A DNA stretch of 64,000 bases from Hyphomicrobiales bacterium (GTDB lineage Bacteria; Pseudomonadota; Alphaproteobacteria; Rhizobiales; Xanthobacteraceae), in assembly GCA_003169835.1 (NCBI GenBank), contig PNAI01000058.1, forward strand, positions 28,912-92,911, read 5' to 3'. Below are positions 27,118 to 37,490 of the stretch, in pieces; position 1 is the first letter of the stretch; each line of letters starts with the position of its first letter. A model generated the notes under the pieces. It was given only the letters and a program-made list of their open reading frames with translations, was not told the DNA's origin and did no database searches. Made by a program: the position numbers and the translations under genes.

Positions 27118-28335
27118 TCAGGCCACGCTGCGCCGCTCACGCAGAGCAAGCCAAATCAGCAAGACCGCAGCCGCAATCACAGGCGGAATCAGCACCTCGT
27201 TGATCGCGATCCAGCCGAGCGTGGCAAGGATCTTGCCGGAGGCAAATGACCCGATCGCCATCGAACCGAAAATGAGGAAGTCATTAAACGCCTGAACCTT
27301 GTTGCGCTCCTCAGGTCCGTGGCATTTGGTCACCATCGTGGTCGCACCAATGAATGCGAAATTCCAGCCAAGCCCAAGCAAAATGAGCCCGGTCCAGAAA
27401 TGCGCAACGGTGATGCCGGAAATCGAGACCAGCGCGCTTGCAACCATGAGCGCAAAGCCCGTCAGCACCATCCGGTTGACGCCAAATCGCTGGATCAAGT
27501 TGCCGGTAAAGAAGCTCGGCGCGAACATAGCAAGCATGTGCCATTGCAAGCCGAGCGTCGCATCGGTGACCGAATGCCCGCAATCAACCATGGCAAGCGG
27601 CGCCGAGGTCATGACGAGATTCATCATCGCATAGGTCGCGACGCCGCAGGCCACCGCGATAAGGAACCGCTGCGTCAGCACGATCTCCATCAGCGGCCGG
27701 CCACCGCCGCCTTGCCTGCGCGCGGCCGGTCGAGGAATTTTCAAGAATATGAGCACCATGCCGGCCAACGCCGCCAACACCGCCTGCCCGATATAACTGG
27801 CAGCAAATAGATAGGGTTGCCACAGATTCTGAGTGTAAATGATGAGCTGCGGGCCGATGACGCTCGCAAACACGCCGCCGGCCAGCACCCAGGACACGGC
27901 CTTGGGCCGAAACTGCTCGCTCGCGGTGTCGGCCGCGGCAAAGCGGTAGGACTGATGCCCGGCGGCATAAAGCCCACCGCAAAATGCGCCAAAGCAAAAT
28001 AGCGCGAACGATCCGAGCATCACAGCGGCGCAGGAAATCAATCCCGACGACACACCGACGATGGTTCCCATTTGCAACGCGAAGCGCCGGCCGTAGTTCG
28101 CAGCCATCCAGCCCATGGGCAGCGTTCCCGCCCACATGCCGACAACCATCATAGTAATCGAGAGAGTCGCCATCCCGCGATCGGGCGCCAGCAACGCCCC
28201 CACGATGCCGCCGGTCAAAACAATGACGGCATTGTTGCCGCCCGAAAGTGCCTGCGCGACCGCCAACACAAGCGCATTGCGCTTGGCTAGGCGATCTTCG
28301 GCGGCAATGGTCGAGAGTCCGGCGATTGCCGACAT
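27118..28335 (-). CDS. Major facilitator superfamily transporter
   Basis: A 405-residue inner-membrane protein with about 12 hydrophobic segments. The MFS loop 2-3 motif appears as GWMAANYGRRFALQMG. The start at 28335 is chosen because the longer frame to 28500 adds an Arg-rich, non-hydrophobic leader overlapping the next gene. The substrate cannot be inferred. It is 70 bases after the FMN oxidase gene in the same direction, so they may be co-transcribed. Confidence 0.85.
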   Translation of the reverse strand: MSAIAGLSTIAAEDRLAKRNALVLAVAQALSGGNNAVIVLTGGIVGALLAPDRGMATLSITMMVVGMWAGTLPMGWMAANYGRRFALQMGTIVGVSSGLISCAAVMLGSFALFCFGAFCGGLYAAGHQSYRFAAADTASEQFRPKAVSWVLAGGVFASVIGPQLIIYTQNLWQPYLFAASYIGQAVLAALAGMVLIFLKIPRPAARRQGGGGRPLMEIVLTQRFLIAVACGVATYAMMNLVMTSAPLAMVDCGHSVTDATLGLQWHMLAMFAPSFFTGNLIQRFGVNRMVLTGFALMVASALVSISGITVAHFWTGLILLGLGWNFAFIGATTMVTKCHGPEERNKVQAFNDFLIFGSMAIGSFASGKILATLGWIAINEVLIPPVIAAAVLLIWLALRERRSVA

Positions 28336-28405
28336 GCATGAAATCCCGAAACGGCCGACCCTTGTACCGGCGTGTCCCTCCCCCCGCCACTGCAGACGGC
28401 GCGGA

Positions 28406-29638
28406 TCAGAACTGCAATGCCGCGGCATGCCGGATGACGACCGAGCGCGCCTGCGCTGGCGCGTGCGCGCCGATCTGCCCCAACGCGGCCTGAGTTTCAT
28501 CCGCCAACAGGTCGATCACATGGCCGGGCCCTTCGGCACCCAGCGCTCCAAGGCTCCACAGGAAGGCCTTGCCGGCGAAGGCCGCGGACGCGCCCAGCGC
28601 GAGCGCCCGCACGACATCCGTGCCACTGCGGATTCCTGAATCCATCAGCACTGTGGCGTGGTTCCCCACGGCGCGCGCAACCGCCGGAAGGCAATCGATC
28701 GGCGCGGGCAACGCCTCGATCTGACGTCCGCCGTGATTGGACACAACGATCCCATCGATCCCGAGTTTCACCGCCCGCTCAGCATCCGCCGGATGCAGCA
28801 CGCCCTTGACCACGAGCGGCCCTTTCCAACGATCACGGTATTGCGCCACTTCGTCCCAGGAGAACGCACCGCCCATTTCGTTGCGCGCAAATTGAATGAC
28901 ATCATTGAGGCTCGCGTTGGCACCGGCGTAATGCTTGATGTTGGCAAATCGCGGCTGGCCATTCTTGAACATCGCCCAGGCCCATCCCGGCGACGTCACG
29001 ATGTCCCACATCATGCGCGGACCGGGACGGAACACGCCCGCCCCTCCAAGCCCGACCACCACTTCGCGCGTGCGCGTGGTGCGCACCGGCACATCGAGCG
29101 TGAGCATGAGCACATGGACACCTGCGGTGTCTGCACGCCGCACGAGATCGAATCCGATCGCGTGGTCGTTCTTGGCGCAGCGATAGAGCTGGAACCAGAA
29201 CACGTCGCCCGCAACGTCCGCGACCTGCTCGATCGTGGCCCCGCCGGCGAGCCCGAGCACATAAGGCACGCGCGCGCGTTGCGCTGCTTTCGCCAGTACC
29301 AGATCCGCGCCCGGCCACACGATCGAGGGTCCGCCCATCGGCGCAATGCCGAACGGCGCGGAATAATGGCGGCCGAACAATTCGACATCGATTGGAGGCA
29401 AGCCCGTCGTCACGCCATAGCGCGCGACGAGTTCGACCGCATCGAGCGCAGCCCAGTTGCGAGCGATACCGGTGTCGGCACCGGCCCCGCCGTCCATATA
29501 TTCGAAGGCAAAGCGCGGCGCATGGCGGCGGGCATGCTTGCGCAGATACGCAATCGTGGGGAACCGCCGATGCAGCGCCACGTAACGCGGATTTTTCGCA
29601 GGCGCCGCGGCAGCCGTTTTCTTAATGACATCGTGCAT
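28406..29638 (-). CDS. FMN-dependent alpha-hydroxy acid oxidase/dehydrogenase (LldD family)
   Basis: A 410-residue TIM-barrel flavoprotein of the lactate/glycolate/mandelate oxidase family. The active-site segment SNHGGRQ is at 300-306 with catalytic His302; FAFEYMDGGAGADTG near residue 43, APMGG near 99 and MDSGIRSGTDVVRALALGA near 340 bind FMN and substrate. It oxidises a 2-hydroxy acid to a 2-oxo acid; the substrate is not evident. The 38-base gap from thiL and shared direction make a loose transcription unit possible. Confidence 0.9.
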   Translation of the reverse strand: MHDVIKKTAAAAPAKNPRYVALHRRFPTIAYLRKHARRHAPRFAFEYMDGGAGADTGIARNWAALDAVELVARYGVTTGLPPIDVELFGRHYSAPFGIAPMGGPSIVWPGADLVLAKAAQRARVPYVLGLAGGATIEQVADVAGDVFWFQLYRCAKNDHAIGFDLVRRADTAGVHVLMLTLDVPVRTTRTREVVVGLGGAGVFRPGPRMMWDIVTSPGWAWAMFKNGQPRFANIKHYAGANASLNDVIQFARNEMGGAFSWDEVAQYRDRWKGPLVVKGVLHPADAERAVKLGIDGIVVSNHGGRQIEALPAPIDCLPAVARAVGNHATVLMDSGIRSGTDVVRALALGASAAFAGKAFLWSLGALGAEGPGHVIDLLADETQAALGQIGAHAPAQARSVVIRHAAALQF

Positions 29639-29676
29639 GAATTCAAGGTCCCGGTTAGGCCACCACTATAGCAAGT

Positions 29677-30684
29677 TCAGAAATGACTGAACGAGGGGCG
29701 CGCGAAGCTCAGCGCCTTGCCGCTGGGCGTGCGGAATTGCGCCCCCTGCCCCGGCCTCACCACACCGATTTCGCAAAACGCGACGCCCGCCGCTCTTGCT
29801 GCCGCCATCAATGACAGCACCTTCGACGGCGCGACCGTCGCCACGATCTCATAATCGTCGCCGCCGGTGAGAATCGTCTCGATCAGCTTGCCGCCGGCCA
29901 AAAGCGCCTTGCGCGCCGCGGGCGAAAGCGGCACGCGCGCCGCATTGATTTCGGCCGCGACACCCGAGGCGCGGCAAAGCTTCGCCAGATCCCCCGCAAG
30001 CCCATCGGACACATCCATGGCCGCAGAGGCATGCGCCCGCAGCGCCTCGGCAAGCGCGTTGCGCGGTTCCGGCACGAGATAGCGCCCGAGCAGATGCTTG
30101 CGCATCGCAGCATCAAGATTCCAATGCTTTGCAATCGCCGGCGCCTGGCGCAATTTGAGCCCGAGTGCCGCATCTCCAATCGTGCCGCTCACCACAACAC
30201 GATCGCCAACTTTCGCGCCGGAACGCCGAACCATGGTGCCAGCCGGCAGCGTGCCGAATGCCGCAATCGAGATCGTCACCGGCCCATTTGTGCGATCCGT
30301 GTCGCCGCCCATCAGTGGACAATTGTAGCGCTCCGCATCCGCACCAAGCCCGCGTGCGAAATCCGCAATCCATTTGCCGCTGACACTCTTGGGCAAGATA
30401 AGCGAAAGCAGAAAGCCCGCCGGCTTCGCACCCTTGGCGGCGAGATCGGAAAGATTGACCCGCAGCGCTTTTCGCGCGACGGCAGCAGCCGGATCGTTGG
30501 GAAAGAAATGCATTCCACCAACGATGGCATCAGTCTTGAGCACCACTTCGTGACCTGCCGGCGGCGAAAGGATCGCCGCGTCATCTTCAAGTCCAAACGC
30601 TCCGGGATGGCGCGCGAGCGGCTTGAAATAGCGCGCGATCAAACGATCTTCTCCGGACTGGATTTCTGCTCGCGCCTTCGCCAT
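29677..30684 (-). CDS. thiL: Thiamine-monophosphate kinase
   Basis: A 335-residue ATP-dependent enzyme that makes thiamine diphosphate from the monophosphate. Motifs are GLEDDAAILSPPAGHEVVLKTD, GGMHFFPNDPA, VNLSDLAAKGAKPAGF, LMGGDTDRT and MDVSDGLAGDLAKLC, the metal- and ATP-binding parts of the PurM-like fold. It follows nusB by 5 bases, the arrangement usual in alphaproteobacteria, and ends the riboflavin/nusB operon. Confidence 0.96.
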   Translation of the reverse strand: MAKARAEIQSGEDRLIARYFKPLARHPGAFGLEDDAAILSPPAGHEVVLKTDAIVGGMHFFPNDPAAAVARKALRVNLSDLAAKGAKPAGFLLSLILPKSVSGKWIADFARGLGADAERYNCPLMGGDTDRTNGPVTISIAAFGTLPAGTMVRRSGAKVGDRVVVSGTIGDAALGLKLRQAPAIAKHWNLDAAMRKHLLGRYLVPEPRNALAEALRAHASAAMDVSDGLAGDLAKLCRASGVAAEINAARVPLSPAARKALLAGGKLIETILTGGDDYEIVATVAPSKVLSLMAAARAAGVAFCEIGVVRPGQGAQFRTPSGKALSFARPSFSHF

Positions 30685-30689
30685 GGCCG

Positions 30690-31184
30690 TCAGCCCGTTA
30701 CGCCGCCGAATTCCTCGGCGCGTATCTGCCGCGCGAGTTGGTCGAGCACGGCGTTGACCATGCCGGTTTCGTCCGCATCGACGAACGCGTGTGCCACATC
30801 GACGTATTCCGACACGACGACACGCGCCGGCACGTCGCGCCGATGATCGAGCTCGTAAGCGCCCGCGCGCAGCACCGCGCGCAACACGGTCTCGATGCGC
30901 TTGAGCGGCCAGCCGCGTGCAAGTGCGGCATCGATGAGCGGATCGAGCTTACGCTGCTCGGCCACCACGCCGCTGACCACCTCGCGAAAGAATGCGGCCT
31001 CGGCAGGAAGATATTGCTCGCCCTCAACCTCGCGTCCGATCCAGTGCACTTCGAATTCGGCGAGAATTTCGTCGAGCGTGGTCGACGCAAGGTCCATCTG
31101 GTAAAGCGCCTGCACCGCAGCCAGCCGTGCGGCGCCGCGGCGATTTGCGCGGCGGCCGTCCTTCGGTGCGATAACATTGGCCAT
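30690..31184 (-). CDS. nusB: Transcription antitermination factor NusB
   Basis: A 164-residue all-helical RNA-binding protein that with NusE/S10 binds boxA in rRNA leaders. RGAARLAAVQALYQMDL is the conserved N-terminal helix, and IETVLRAVLRAGAYEL the central one. The start at 31184 removes a non-conserved 58-residue Arg-rich leader present in the longer open frame. It lies 4 bases after ribH. Confidence 0.95.
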   Translation of the reverse strand: MANVIAPKDGRRANRRGAARLAAVQALYQMDLASTTLDEILAEFEVHWIGREVEGEQYLPAEAAFFREVVSGVVAEQRKLDPLIDAALARGWPLKRIETVLRAVLRAGAYELDHRRDVPARVVVSEYVDVAHAFVDADETGMVNAVLDQLARQIRAEEFGGVTG

Positions 31185-31188
31185 AGCT

Positions 31189-31686
31189 CTACCGCTTAGC
31201 GCGCTCGCGCTTGATCTCGATGAGCGAGAGCGCCGCGCGTGCAGCGTCCCCGCCTTTGTTGCCCTCGTCCGGCCGCGCACGCGCCCACGCCTGCGCCATG
31301 GTATCGACCGTGAGAATGCCGTTGCCAATCGGCAAACGATGCGCCAGCGACAAATCAACCAGCGCGCGCGCCGACTGCATCGCCACGACGTCGAAATGAA
31401 AAGTCTCGCCCTGGATCACGCAGCCGAGCGCGACCACACCATCATAGGGCTTCTTCTGCTTCTCTGCTGCATCAATCGCAATCGCGATGGCGGTGGGAAT
31501 TTCCAGCGAGCCCGGAACACTGACGCGGTCCCAGATGCAATTGGCCGCCTCAAGCTCCACCTTTGCGCCCTCAAGCAGCGCGTTGGTGATTTCGTTATAG
31601 AAACGCGCCTCGACCACGAGAATTCGCGCACCTTTGATTGGTTTGGATGCTTTAACTTTTGTTTTGGCGCGCCGCGGCTTGGCCAT
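31189..31686 (-). CDS. ribH: 6,7-dimethyl-8-ribityllumazine synthase
   Basis: A 165-residue subunit of lumazine synthase. The substrate-binding segments are [46 protein letters not shown] and [16 protein letters not shown]; the His in ETFHFD is the usual proton acceptor. A basic N-terminal tail of about 20 residues precedes the fold. It joins 5-amino-6-ribitylaminouracil and dihydroxybutanone phosphate in riboflavin synthesis. Confidence 0.97.
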   Translation of the reverse strand: MAKPRRAKTKVKASKPIKGARILVVEARFYNEITNALLEGAKVELEAANCIWDRVSVPGSLEIPTAIAIAIDAAEKQKKPYDGVVALGCVIQGETFHFDVVAMQSARALVDLSLAHRLPIGNGILTVDTMAQAWARARPDEGNKGGDAARAALSLIEIKRERAKR

Positions 31687-31754
31687 GATGGGTCTCCGTT
31701 CGCCGCGTCAGTAGCAAGTGCTTGCCTTACCCCGCAAGGGCACGAATGAAGGCT

Positions 31755-32360
31755 TTATCGTGTCTCCATCAGCCGTGCCACATAGCGCGCCATCATGTCG
31801 ACCTCGAGATTCACGGCTTCTCCTGCCTTGATTGCACCGAAGGTCGTGACTTCCAGCGTGTGGGGAATGATCAACACCGAGAATGTGTCGTCTTTGACTT
31901 CGTTGACGGTGAGCGAAACTCCGTCGAGCACAATCGAGCCCTTGGGTGGAACAAATCGCAGGAGCGGCAGCGGCGCGCGCAACGTCAATCGCGCCATGTC
32001 CGTAAGCGCGTCTCGCGTAGCCACTTGCGCGATCCCATCGACATGGCCGGCGACCAGGTGCCCGCCTAGCTCGTCGCCGATTTTCAGCGCCCGTTCGAGA
32101 TTGAGCCGTGTCCCGCGCTGCCACCGGCCGGCGGTGGTGACATTGAGCGTCTCTGCCGCCGTATCGACCGCAAACCAAGTGCGGCCACCCTCCTCGCCTG
32201 TCGCAACAACAGTGAGGCAAACGCCCGAGCATGCGATCGAAGCGCCAAGCGCGATGGACGCGCGCGGATAACGGCACGCGATTTTAAGCCGCTGCAGGCC
32301 CTCGCCGCGCGCCTCGACGCTCAGCACCTCGCCCCTATCGGTGGTAATGCCGGTGAACAT
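31755..32360 (-). CDS. ribE: Riboflavin synthase alpha subunit
   Basis: A 201-residue protein with two tandem beta-barrels of the riboflavin synthase type. The start MFTGITTDRGEV is diagnostic, as are the internally repeated GASIACSGVCLTVV and GSIVLDGVSLTVNEV and the GDELGGHLVAGHVDG segment. It converts two lumazine molecules to riboflavin. It lies 6 bases after ribD and 68 bases before ribH. No FMN riboswitch is seen in that gap. Confidence 0.97.
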   Translation of the reverse strand: MFTGITTDRGEVLSVEARGEGLQRLKIACRYPRASIALGASIACSGVCLTVVATGEEGGRTWFAVDTAAETLNVTTAGRWQRGTRLNLERALKIGDELGGHLVAGHVDGIAQVATRDALTDMARLTLRAPLPLLRFVPPKGSIVLDGVSLTVNEVKDDTFSVLIIPHTLEVTTFGAIKAGEAVNLEVDMMARYVARLMETR

Positions 32361-32366
32361 CGAGCC

Positions 32367-33494
32367 CTACACGCGTTCGAAGTGTTCCATCGTATCGGCG
32401 CCGACTTGCACCGACCCAAGCGATTTCAGTCGCGACGATTGCGTAAGCGCTGTCAGCGGCAATCCTTCGAGTGCATCGACGCCATCCGGACCAATCGTTT
32501 TCAGCGAGCGAAACAACGTCACTTCGTCGATCAGATCAGCTTTCACGAAGGACGCAGCCACCGTCGGCCCTCCCTCGACCATGAGCCGCGTGATGCCGCG
32601 CTCCGCCAGCGCTTTGAGCAACTGCGCAAGATCAAACCGCCCGGCATTGGCTTCGACCCGCAGCACTTCCGCGCCTTTATCGCGCAAGACTTGCTCCGCC
32701 ATGGCCGATGCTGCCGGCGCACAGACGACCCAAGTCGGCGTTTCGCGCGCGGTCGCGATCACGCTGTAAGACAGCGGCGTGCGCAACTGCGCGTCAAGCA
32801 CTACGCGCACCGGCGAATAACCCATCATCCCCGGCAATCGGCAGGTGAGCGAAGGATTGTCCGACAGCACGGTGCCGACACCCACCAGGATGGCGTCGTT
32901 GCGCGCGCGCAGCAGCGACACTTCCGTACGAGCCGCATCGGCCGTGATCGCTATCGGCTTGCGCCCAGCAGCACCAACCTTCCCGTCCGCCGAAATCGCG
33001 AGCTTGAGCAACACTTGCGGACGCCCCTCAGCGATGCGCCGGATGTGGCCCACATGAGCCCGGCGCGCTTCTTCCGCCAACAGGCCAATGTCGACCACAA
33101 TTCCTTTGGCACGCAAACGCGCGTGCCCTTGGCCCGCCACCTCAGGATTGGGGTCCTCCAGCGCCGAGACCACGCGCACGAGCCCCGCGCGGATAATGGC
33201 GTCGGTGCAGGGCGGTGTCTTGCCCTGATGCGAGCAGGGCTCAAGCGTAGTGTACATGGTGGCCCCTCGCGCGGCCTTGCCGGCAGCTTTCAGCGCCTCG
33301 GTCTCCGCATGCGGCCGCCCGCCGGCTTTCGTCCAGCCGCGGCCGAGGATGACGCCATCCTTGACCACAACCGCACCCACCGCGGGATTGGGCCACGCGC
33401 GGCCGAGCGAGCGCCGACCAAGCGCCAGCGCAAGCGCCATGAAGCGCTCATCTTGCGCAGGATCGGCGGCAGGTATCGCCGGAGCGAGGCTCAT
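32367..33494 (-). CDS. ribD: Bifunctional riboflavin deaminase/reductase
   Basis: A 375-residue enzyme. The N-terminal cytidine-deaminase-like domain has the zinc site HAETEA near residue 64 and [11 protein letters not shown] near 87; the C-terminal reductase domain starts about residue 155 ([15 protein letters not shown]) and contains [13 protein letters not shown]. It catalyses the second and third steps of riboflavin synthesis. Its ATG overlaps the nrdR stop by four bases. Confidence 0.97.
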   Translation of the reverse strand: MSLAPAIPAADPAQDERFMALALALGRRSLGRAWPNPAVGAVVVKDGVILGRGWTKAGGRPHAETEALKAAGKAARGATMYTTLEPCSHQGKTPPCTDAIIRAGLVRVVSALEDPNPEVAGQGHARLRAKGIVVDIGLLAEEARRAHVGHIRRIAEGRPQVLLKLAISADGKVGAAGRKPIAITADAARTEVSLLRARNDAILVGVGTVLSDNPSLTCRLPGMMGYSPVRVVLDAQLRTPLSYSVIATARETPTWVVCAPAASAMAEQVLRDKGAEVLRVEANAGRFDLAQLLKALAERGITRLMVEGGPTVAASFVKADLIDEVTLFRSLKTIGPDGVDALEGLPLTALTQSSRLKSLGSVQVGADTMEHFERV

Positions 33495-33976
33495 TTTTGC
33501 GAAATCGCAGGCGGCTTGGCTTCGTCCTCGCCGGAGAGTTCCGCGATCGCTTCCTCAAAATCCTTAGGCTCGCGGAAATTGCGATAGACCGAGGCAAAGC
33601 GCACATACGCCACATCGTCCAGAACGCGCAGATGCTCCATCACCATCTCGCCCACGGTTTCCGAAGAAATCTCGGCTTCGCCCTGGCTTTCGAGTTCGCG
33701 CACGATCTTCGAGACCATCTGCTCGATCCGGTCGGGCTCGATCGGCCGCTTGCGCAGAGCAACCTGAAGCGAGCGCATCAGCTTGTCGCGGTCGAACGGC
33801 ACGCGCCGACCGTTGCGCTTGATCAAGGTAAGTTCGCGCAATTGCACGCGCTCAAATGTCGTAAAGCGGAAATTGCAGGTCAGGCAGACACGGCGGCGCC
33901 GGATGGCGGCGGAATCCTCGGTCGGCCGGGAATCTTTCACCTGGGTATCGAGACTGGCGCAGCTCGGACAACGCAT
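33491..33976 (-). CDS. nrdR: Transcriptional repressor NrdR
   Basis: A 161-residue repressor of ribonucleotide reductase genes. The N-terminal zinc ribbon has Cys3, Cys6, Cys31 and Cys34, and the ATP-cone domain follows ([20 protein letters not shown] near residue 52). Length and start are standard. It is located between glyA (7-base gap) and ribD, which is the common alphaproteobacterial order. Its own targets are not in this window. Confidence 0.97.
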   Translation of the reverse strand: MRCPSCASLDTQVKDSRPTEDSAAIRRRRVCLTCNFRFTTFERVQLRELTLIKRNGRRVPFDRDKLMRSLQVALRKRPIEPDRIEQMVSKIVRELESQGEAEISSETVGEMVMEHLRVLDDVAYVRFASVYRNFREPKDFEEAIAELSGEDEAKPPAISQK

Positions 33977-33983
33977 CTGCCCC

Positions 33984-35294
33984 TCAATCCTGGTAGATCG
34001 GAAACCGCGAGATCAGCTGCTTGACCTTCGCGCGCACGGCCTCCTCGACCGCCGCATCCGCCTCGACTTGCTTGTGCGAGAGCACATCGAGCACTTCCAC
34101 GATCAGCTCGCCGATCTGCCGGAATTCGGCAATGCCAAATCCCCGCGTGGTGCCCGCAGGCGTGCCCAGCCGCACGCCCGACGTCACGGTCGGCTTCTCG
34201 GGATCGAAGGGGATGCCGTTCTTGTTGCAGGTGATATGCGCCCGCCCGAGCGCTAGTTCCGCCACCTTGCCGGTGAGCCGCTTGGGCCGCAGGTCGACCA
34301 GCATGAGGTGGGTATCGGTACCACCCGAAACGATATCTAATCCTTTAGATTTAAGGGCTTCAGCCAAAGCCCTCGCGTTTTCAGTGATACTCTTCGCGTA
34401 AGACTTGAAGGACGGCCGCAGCGCCTCCCCGAAGGCCACCGCCTTGGCAGCAATCACGTGCATCAGCGGCCCGCCCTGCAGGCCAGGAAACACCGCCGAG
34501 TTGATCTTCTTGGCAAGTTCCTCGTCGTTGGTCAGCAGAAAGCCGCCGCGGGGCCCCCGCAGCGTCTTATGGGTCGTGGAGGTCACCACATGGGCATGCG
34601 GGAACGGGCTTGGGTGCACCCCGCCCGCCACCAACCCCGCGAAATGCGCCATGTCGACCATGAGGATGGCGCCCACGCTGTCGGCGATCTCGCGGAAGCG
34701 GCGGAAGTCGATGATGCGCGGATAGGCCGAGCCACCGGTGACTATCACCTTCGGCCGGTGCTCGCGGGCGAGCTTGGCCACTTCGTCCATGTCGATGCGA
34801 TGATCGTCGCGCCGCACGCCATAGGGCACCGGCTTGAACCACTTGCCCGACATGTTGACCGGCGAGCCGTGCGTGAGATGTCCCCCGGCGGCAAGATTGA
34901 GCCCCATGAACGTATCGCCAGGCTGCATCAGCGCGATGAAGGCCGCAGCGTTCGCCGAAGCGCCCGAGTGCGGCTGCACATTGGCAAACCCACAGCCGAA
35001 AAGTTTCTTCACCCGCTCGATCGCCAGCGTCTCGGCCACATCCACGTATTGGCAACCGCCGTAGTAGCGCTTGCCCGGCAGGCCCTCGGCATATTTGTTG
35101 GTCAGCACTGAGCCTTGCGCTTCCAGCACTGCACGGCTGACATAATTTTCCGACGCGATCAGTTCGATTTCATCGCGCTGCCGCCCGAGCTCCAGCCCGA
35201 TCGCATTCGCGATTTCGGGGTCGGTCTGCGCCAGCGAAACGGAAAACAGCGCTTCTGCATTGGCGGCTTTTGGCGAGGGTTCGCTGGCGGACAT
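33984..35294 (-). CDS. glyA: Serine hydroxymethyltransferase
   Basis: A 436-residue PLP enzyme interconverting serine and glycine with tetrahydrofolate. Conserved parts are [11 protein letters not shown] near residue 44, [11 protein letters not shown], the PLP lysine in [13 protein letters not shown] near residue 240, and the C-terminal TPAGTTRGF. The start at 35294 is the conserved ATG; the open frame to 35378 adds an unsupported leader. It begins the glyA-nrdR-ribDEH-nusB-thiL series. I see no glycine riboswitch in the 103 bases upstream. Confidence 0.97.
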   Translation of the reverse strand: MSASEPSPKAANAEALFSVSLAQTDPEIANAIGLELGRQRDEIELIASENYVSRAVLEAQGSVLTNKYAEGLPGKRYYGGCQYVDVAETLAIERVKKLFGCGFANVQPHSGASANAAAFIALMQPGDTFMGLNLAAGGHLTHGSPVNMSGKWFKPVPYGVRRDDHRIDMDEVAKLAREHRPKVIVTGGSAYPRIIDFRRFREIADSVGAILMVDMAHFAGLVAGGVHPSPFPHAHVVTSTTHKTLRGPRGGFLLTNDEELAKKINSAVFPGLQGGPLMHVIAAKAVAFGEALRPSFKSYAKSITENARALAEALKSKGLDIVSGGTDTHLMLVDLRPKRLTGKVAELALGRAHITCNKNGIPFDPEKPTVTSGVRLGTPAGTTRGFGIAEFRQIGELIVEVLDVLSHKQVEADAAVEEAVRAKVKQLISRFPIYQD

Positions 35295-35397
35295 CGGGCT
35301 CTCCGGGACGCATTTCGCGTAGCATATCGCCCCAAACCCTCCAAGTCTGGCATTGCCGGGAGCCCCAAACCGCAACATCTAGGAATGAGTATGGCCC

Positions 35398-36693
35398 CTA
35401 CCCGCGAGGGAGCGCGACCGATGCAAGCCCATCGCGGTTGTAGATGTCGTCGCGGAATTGCACGACACCATCGGCGGTCGCCCACGCGGTGACATAGATC
35501 CAGAAAAGCGACACCGGTTTGGCGATCCTGGCGTCCTTGCGATCGCCGCCTTTGACTACGGCATCGATCTCCGGGCGCGCCCATCCGGGCGTCTCGACCA
35601 GAAGCCAATTGACCAGGTCGCGCACGTTCTGAATCCGGATGCAGCCGGAGGAATGAAAGCGGAAATCCTCGCCGAACAAATTCTTGTTCGGCGTGTCGTG
35701 CATGTACACGCCATCTTTGTTGGGAAAGTTGATGCGGATCGAGCCAAGCGAATTAAAATCGCCCGGGTCCTGCTTGAACATGTAATTCGTCGCCTCTTCC
35801 GAGTACCAGTTGATCTGCGCCGGCGCCAACTCATTGCCGCGCGGATCGAAGATGCGGATTCGGTTCGAGGTGAGATAGTCCGGCGCCTCCTGCATTTTCG
35901 GAATGAGATCGCGGCGCACGATCGAGACTGGAACGGTCCAATAGGGATTGAAATTGATCTCGACGATCTTGCTGTTGATGTCGGGCGAAGGCCGGTCGGG
36001 CTTGCCTACCACGGCCACGTGACGCGAGGCCACGACCCCGTTTTCGACCGCCTCCACCTGCGCCGCGGGAATGTTACAGACTACGAAACGATTGCTCAGA
36101 TGCGCGCTCGGAACGCGCAGCCGCACAAGATTGTTCTTGAGCTGGTTGAGCCGCGCTTGCGCCGGAACATTCATCGCCGTGAATGTGTTTTCGCGGATGA
36201 GTCCGTCGACCGAGAGACCATGGCGCGCCTGAAACCGGCGCACGGCGGCTTCCACATAGGAATCGTAGATATCGGAAACGCCGATGTTCTCACCGAGATC
36301 ACCGGCGATCGCCAGCCGCTGTCGCAGAGTGATGACTGCCGGATGCCGATTGCCGAGCCGCAGGCGATCGCCCGCCGGCACCGCCGGCCAGCCGCCGCCC
36401 GCAACAATCGCCTCGTAGCGGCGAATGGCCTGCTCGGTGGTCTGCACCGTGAGCGGCGAGAGCGTCGGAAGCGCAGCCTTCGGCATCGGGATCGAACGCG
36501 AAGCGGAGTCAAATCCGAGGCCGAATTCCCCGTTGCGCTGGTTCTGCTCGATCAAGGACTGTAGCTGCGAGTCCTGGGCGCTCGCGAACCGCGCGGCCAA
36601 AGTACTGCCCCCGACCGCCGCTGTCGTGCTGGCGAGCCGTCGCAGAAATTTACGCCGGCTGAACCGGCGCTTGTCGTCAAAAAGCTTGGCCAT
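35398..36693 (-). CDS. L,D-transpeptidase (LdtP-like)
   Basis: A 431-residue periplasmic peptidoglycan cross-linking enzyme. The N-terminus has a twin-arginine-like signal (SRRKFLRRL at 12-20) followed by a hydrophobic stretch ending at ASAQ. A peptidoglycan-binding domain spans about 115-175, and the YkuD catalytic domain about 200-390 with HSSGCIR at 347-353 and nucleophile Cys351. The start at 36693 gives this signal at the N-terminus. It lies downstream of ldtR in the same direction. The pairing matches the ldtR-ldtP pair studied in Liberibacter and Sinorhizobium. Confidence 0.9.
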   Translation of the reverse strand: MAKLFDDKRRFSRRKFLRRLASTTAAVGGSTLAARFASAQDSQLQSLIEQNQRNGEFGLGFDSASRSIPMPKAALPTLSPLTVQTTEQAIRRYEAIVAGGGWPAVPAGDRLRLGNRHPAVITLRQRLAIAGDLGENIGVSDIYDSYVEAAVRRFQARHGLSVDGLIRENTFTAMNVPAQARLNQLKNNLVRLRVPSAHLSNRFVVCNIPAAQVEAVENGVVASRHVAVVGKPDRPSPDINSKIVEINFNPYWTVPVSIVRRDLIPKMQEAPDYLTSNRIRIFDPRGNELAPAQINWYSEEATNYMFKQDPGDFNSLGSIRINFPNKDGVYMHDTPNKNLFGEDFRFHSSGCIRIQNVRDLVNWLLVETPGWARPEIDAVVKGGDRKDARIAKPVSLFWIYVTAWATADGVVQFRDDIYNRDGLASVALPRG

Positions 36694-36830
36694 CGCGATT
36701 CCGAATCCGCAAAGCCCAGTATAACCCGACCGAAGCGCTGCCGTGAGCAACTGGCATGCTTCGTAAGGTCGACTTAGGCTCGGAACCGCATCTAATGGCG
36801 CCGCGGGGCCTTTTTAAGGCCGAACGCAAA

Positions 36831-36866
36831 AATCCAAGCCCCGGCAGGGGTTTCCCGTCGGGGCTT
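36831..36866 (-). terminator. Rho-independent terminator after ldtR
   Basis: AAGCCCC at 36836-36842 pairs with GGGGCTT at 36860-36866, with more pairing inside (GG..CC). On the minus strand the stem is followed by GGATTTTTG. It begins 33 bases after the ldtR stop, so ldtR and the transpeptidase gene are probably separate transcription units. Confidence 0.75.
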
Positions 36867-36898
36867 GAATCGCGCGGTATCCGCGCACTCTGCTCAGA

Positions 36899-37411
36899 TC
36901 AGAGCCGATAAAGGATCTGGTCGGTCCAGAAGCGCTCAAGCCGGTGCAGCGACTTGTTGAGCGTCGCGAACTCCTCGGCGTTGATGCCGCCGACCTGTTC
37001 GACCGTACGCACGTGCTTCTGATAGAGATTGTCGACAATCTCGCGCACTTCGATGCCCTTGTCGGTCAGCTTGATACGGACCGAGCGGCGATCGACGCGC
37101 GAACGCTGATGATCGAGGAAGCCCATCTCGACCAGCTTCTTGAGATTGTAGGAGACGTTCGAGCCGAGGTAATAGCCGCGCGTGCGCAATTCACCCGCGG
37201 TCAGCTCCTTGTCGCCGATATTGTACAACAGCAACGCCTGCACCGAATTGATATCGGCGCGGCCGCGGCGGTCGAATTCATCCTTGATTACGTCGAGCAA
37301 ACGGCGATGCAGCCGCTCAACCAATGTCAAAGCATCAAGATAGAGCGGTCCGATATTGTCGAAACGCGCCTGACGATCGGCCGGCTCGACCGGCTTAACA
37401 GCGGTCTTCAT
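36899..37411 (-). CDS. ldtR: MarR-family winged-helix regulator LdtR
   Basis: A 170-residue MarR-type regulator. The winged helix spans about residues 50-125 (LLLYNIGDKELTAGELRTRG, then YLGSNVSYNLKKLVEMGFLD and the wing RSRVDRRSVRIKLT), flanked by dimerisation helices. The start at 37411 is the ATG of MKTAVKPVEP; the longer frame to 37477 adds a charged leader. LdtR of Liberibacter and Sinorhizobium controls an adjacent L,D-transpeptidase and osmotic tolerance genes, and the same adjacency is present here, so I use the name. Its upstream region is AT-rich with inverted repeats. Confidence 0.88.
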   Translation of the reverse strand: MKTAVKPVEPADRQARFDNIGPLYLDALTLVERLHRRLLDVIKDEFDRRGRADINSVQALLLYNIGDKELTAGELRTRGYYLGSNVSYNLKKLVEMGFLDHQRSRVDRRSVRIKLTDKGIEVREIVDNLYQKHVRTVEQVGGINAEEFATLNKSLHRLERFWTDQILYRL

Positions 37412-37490
37412 AATGACGCCTTCCCGTGTTTTTACGCGGCGACGAAGCCCTGTTTTTTCTTCGTCCCGTGCGCCCAAGTTAGGGCCAATG

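Noticed and set aside
31687..31754. FMN riboswitch expected near riboflavin genes
   Set aside because: The gap between ribE and ribH is 68 bases and has none of the conserved FMN-element segments; gaps between ribD, ribE and nrdR are shorter still.
35295..35397. Glycine riboswitch upstream of glyA
   Set aside because: Only 103 bases are available and I see no paired glycine-aptamer core.
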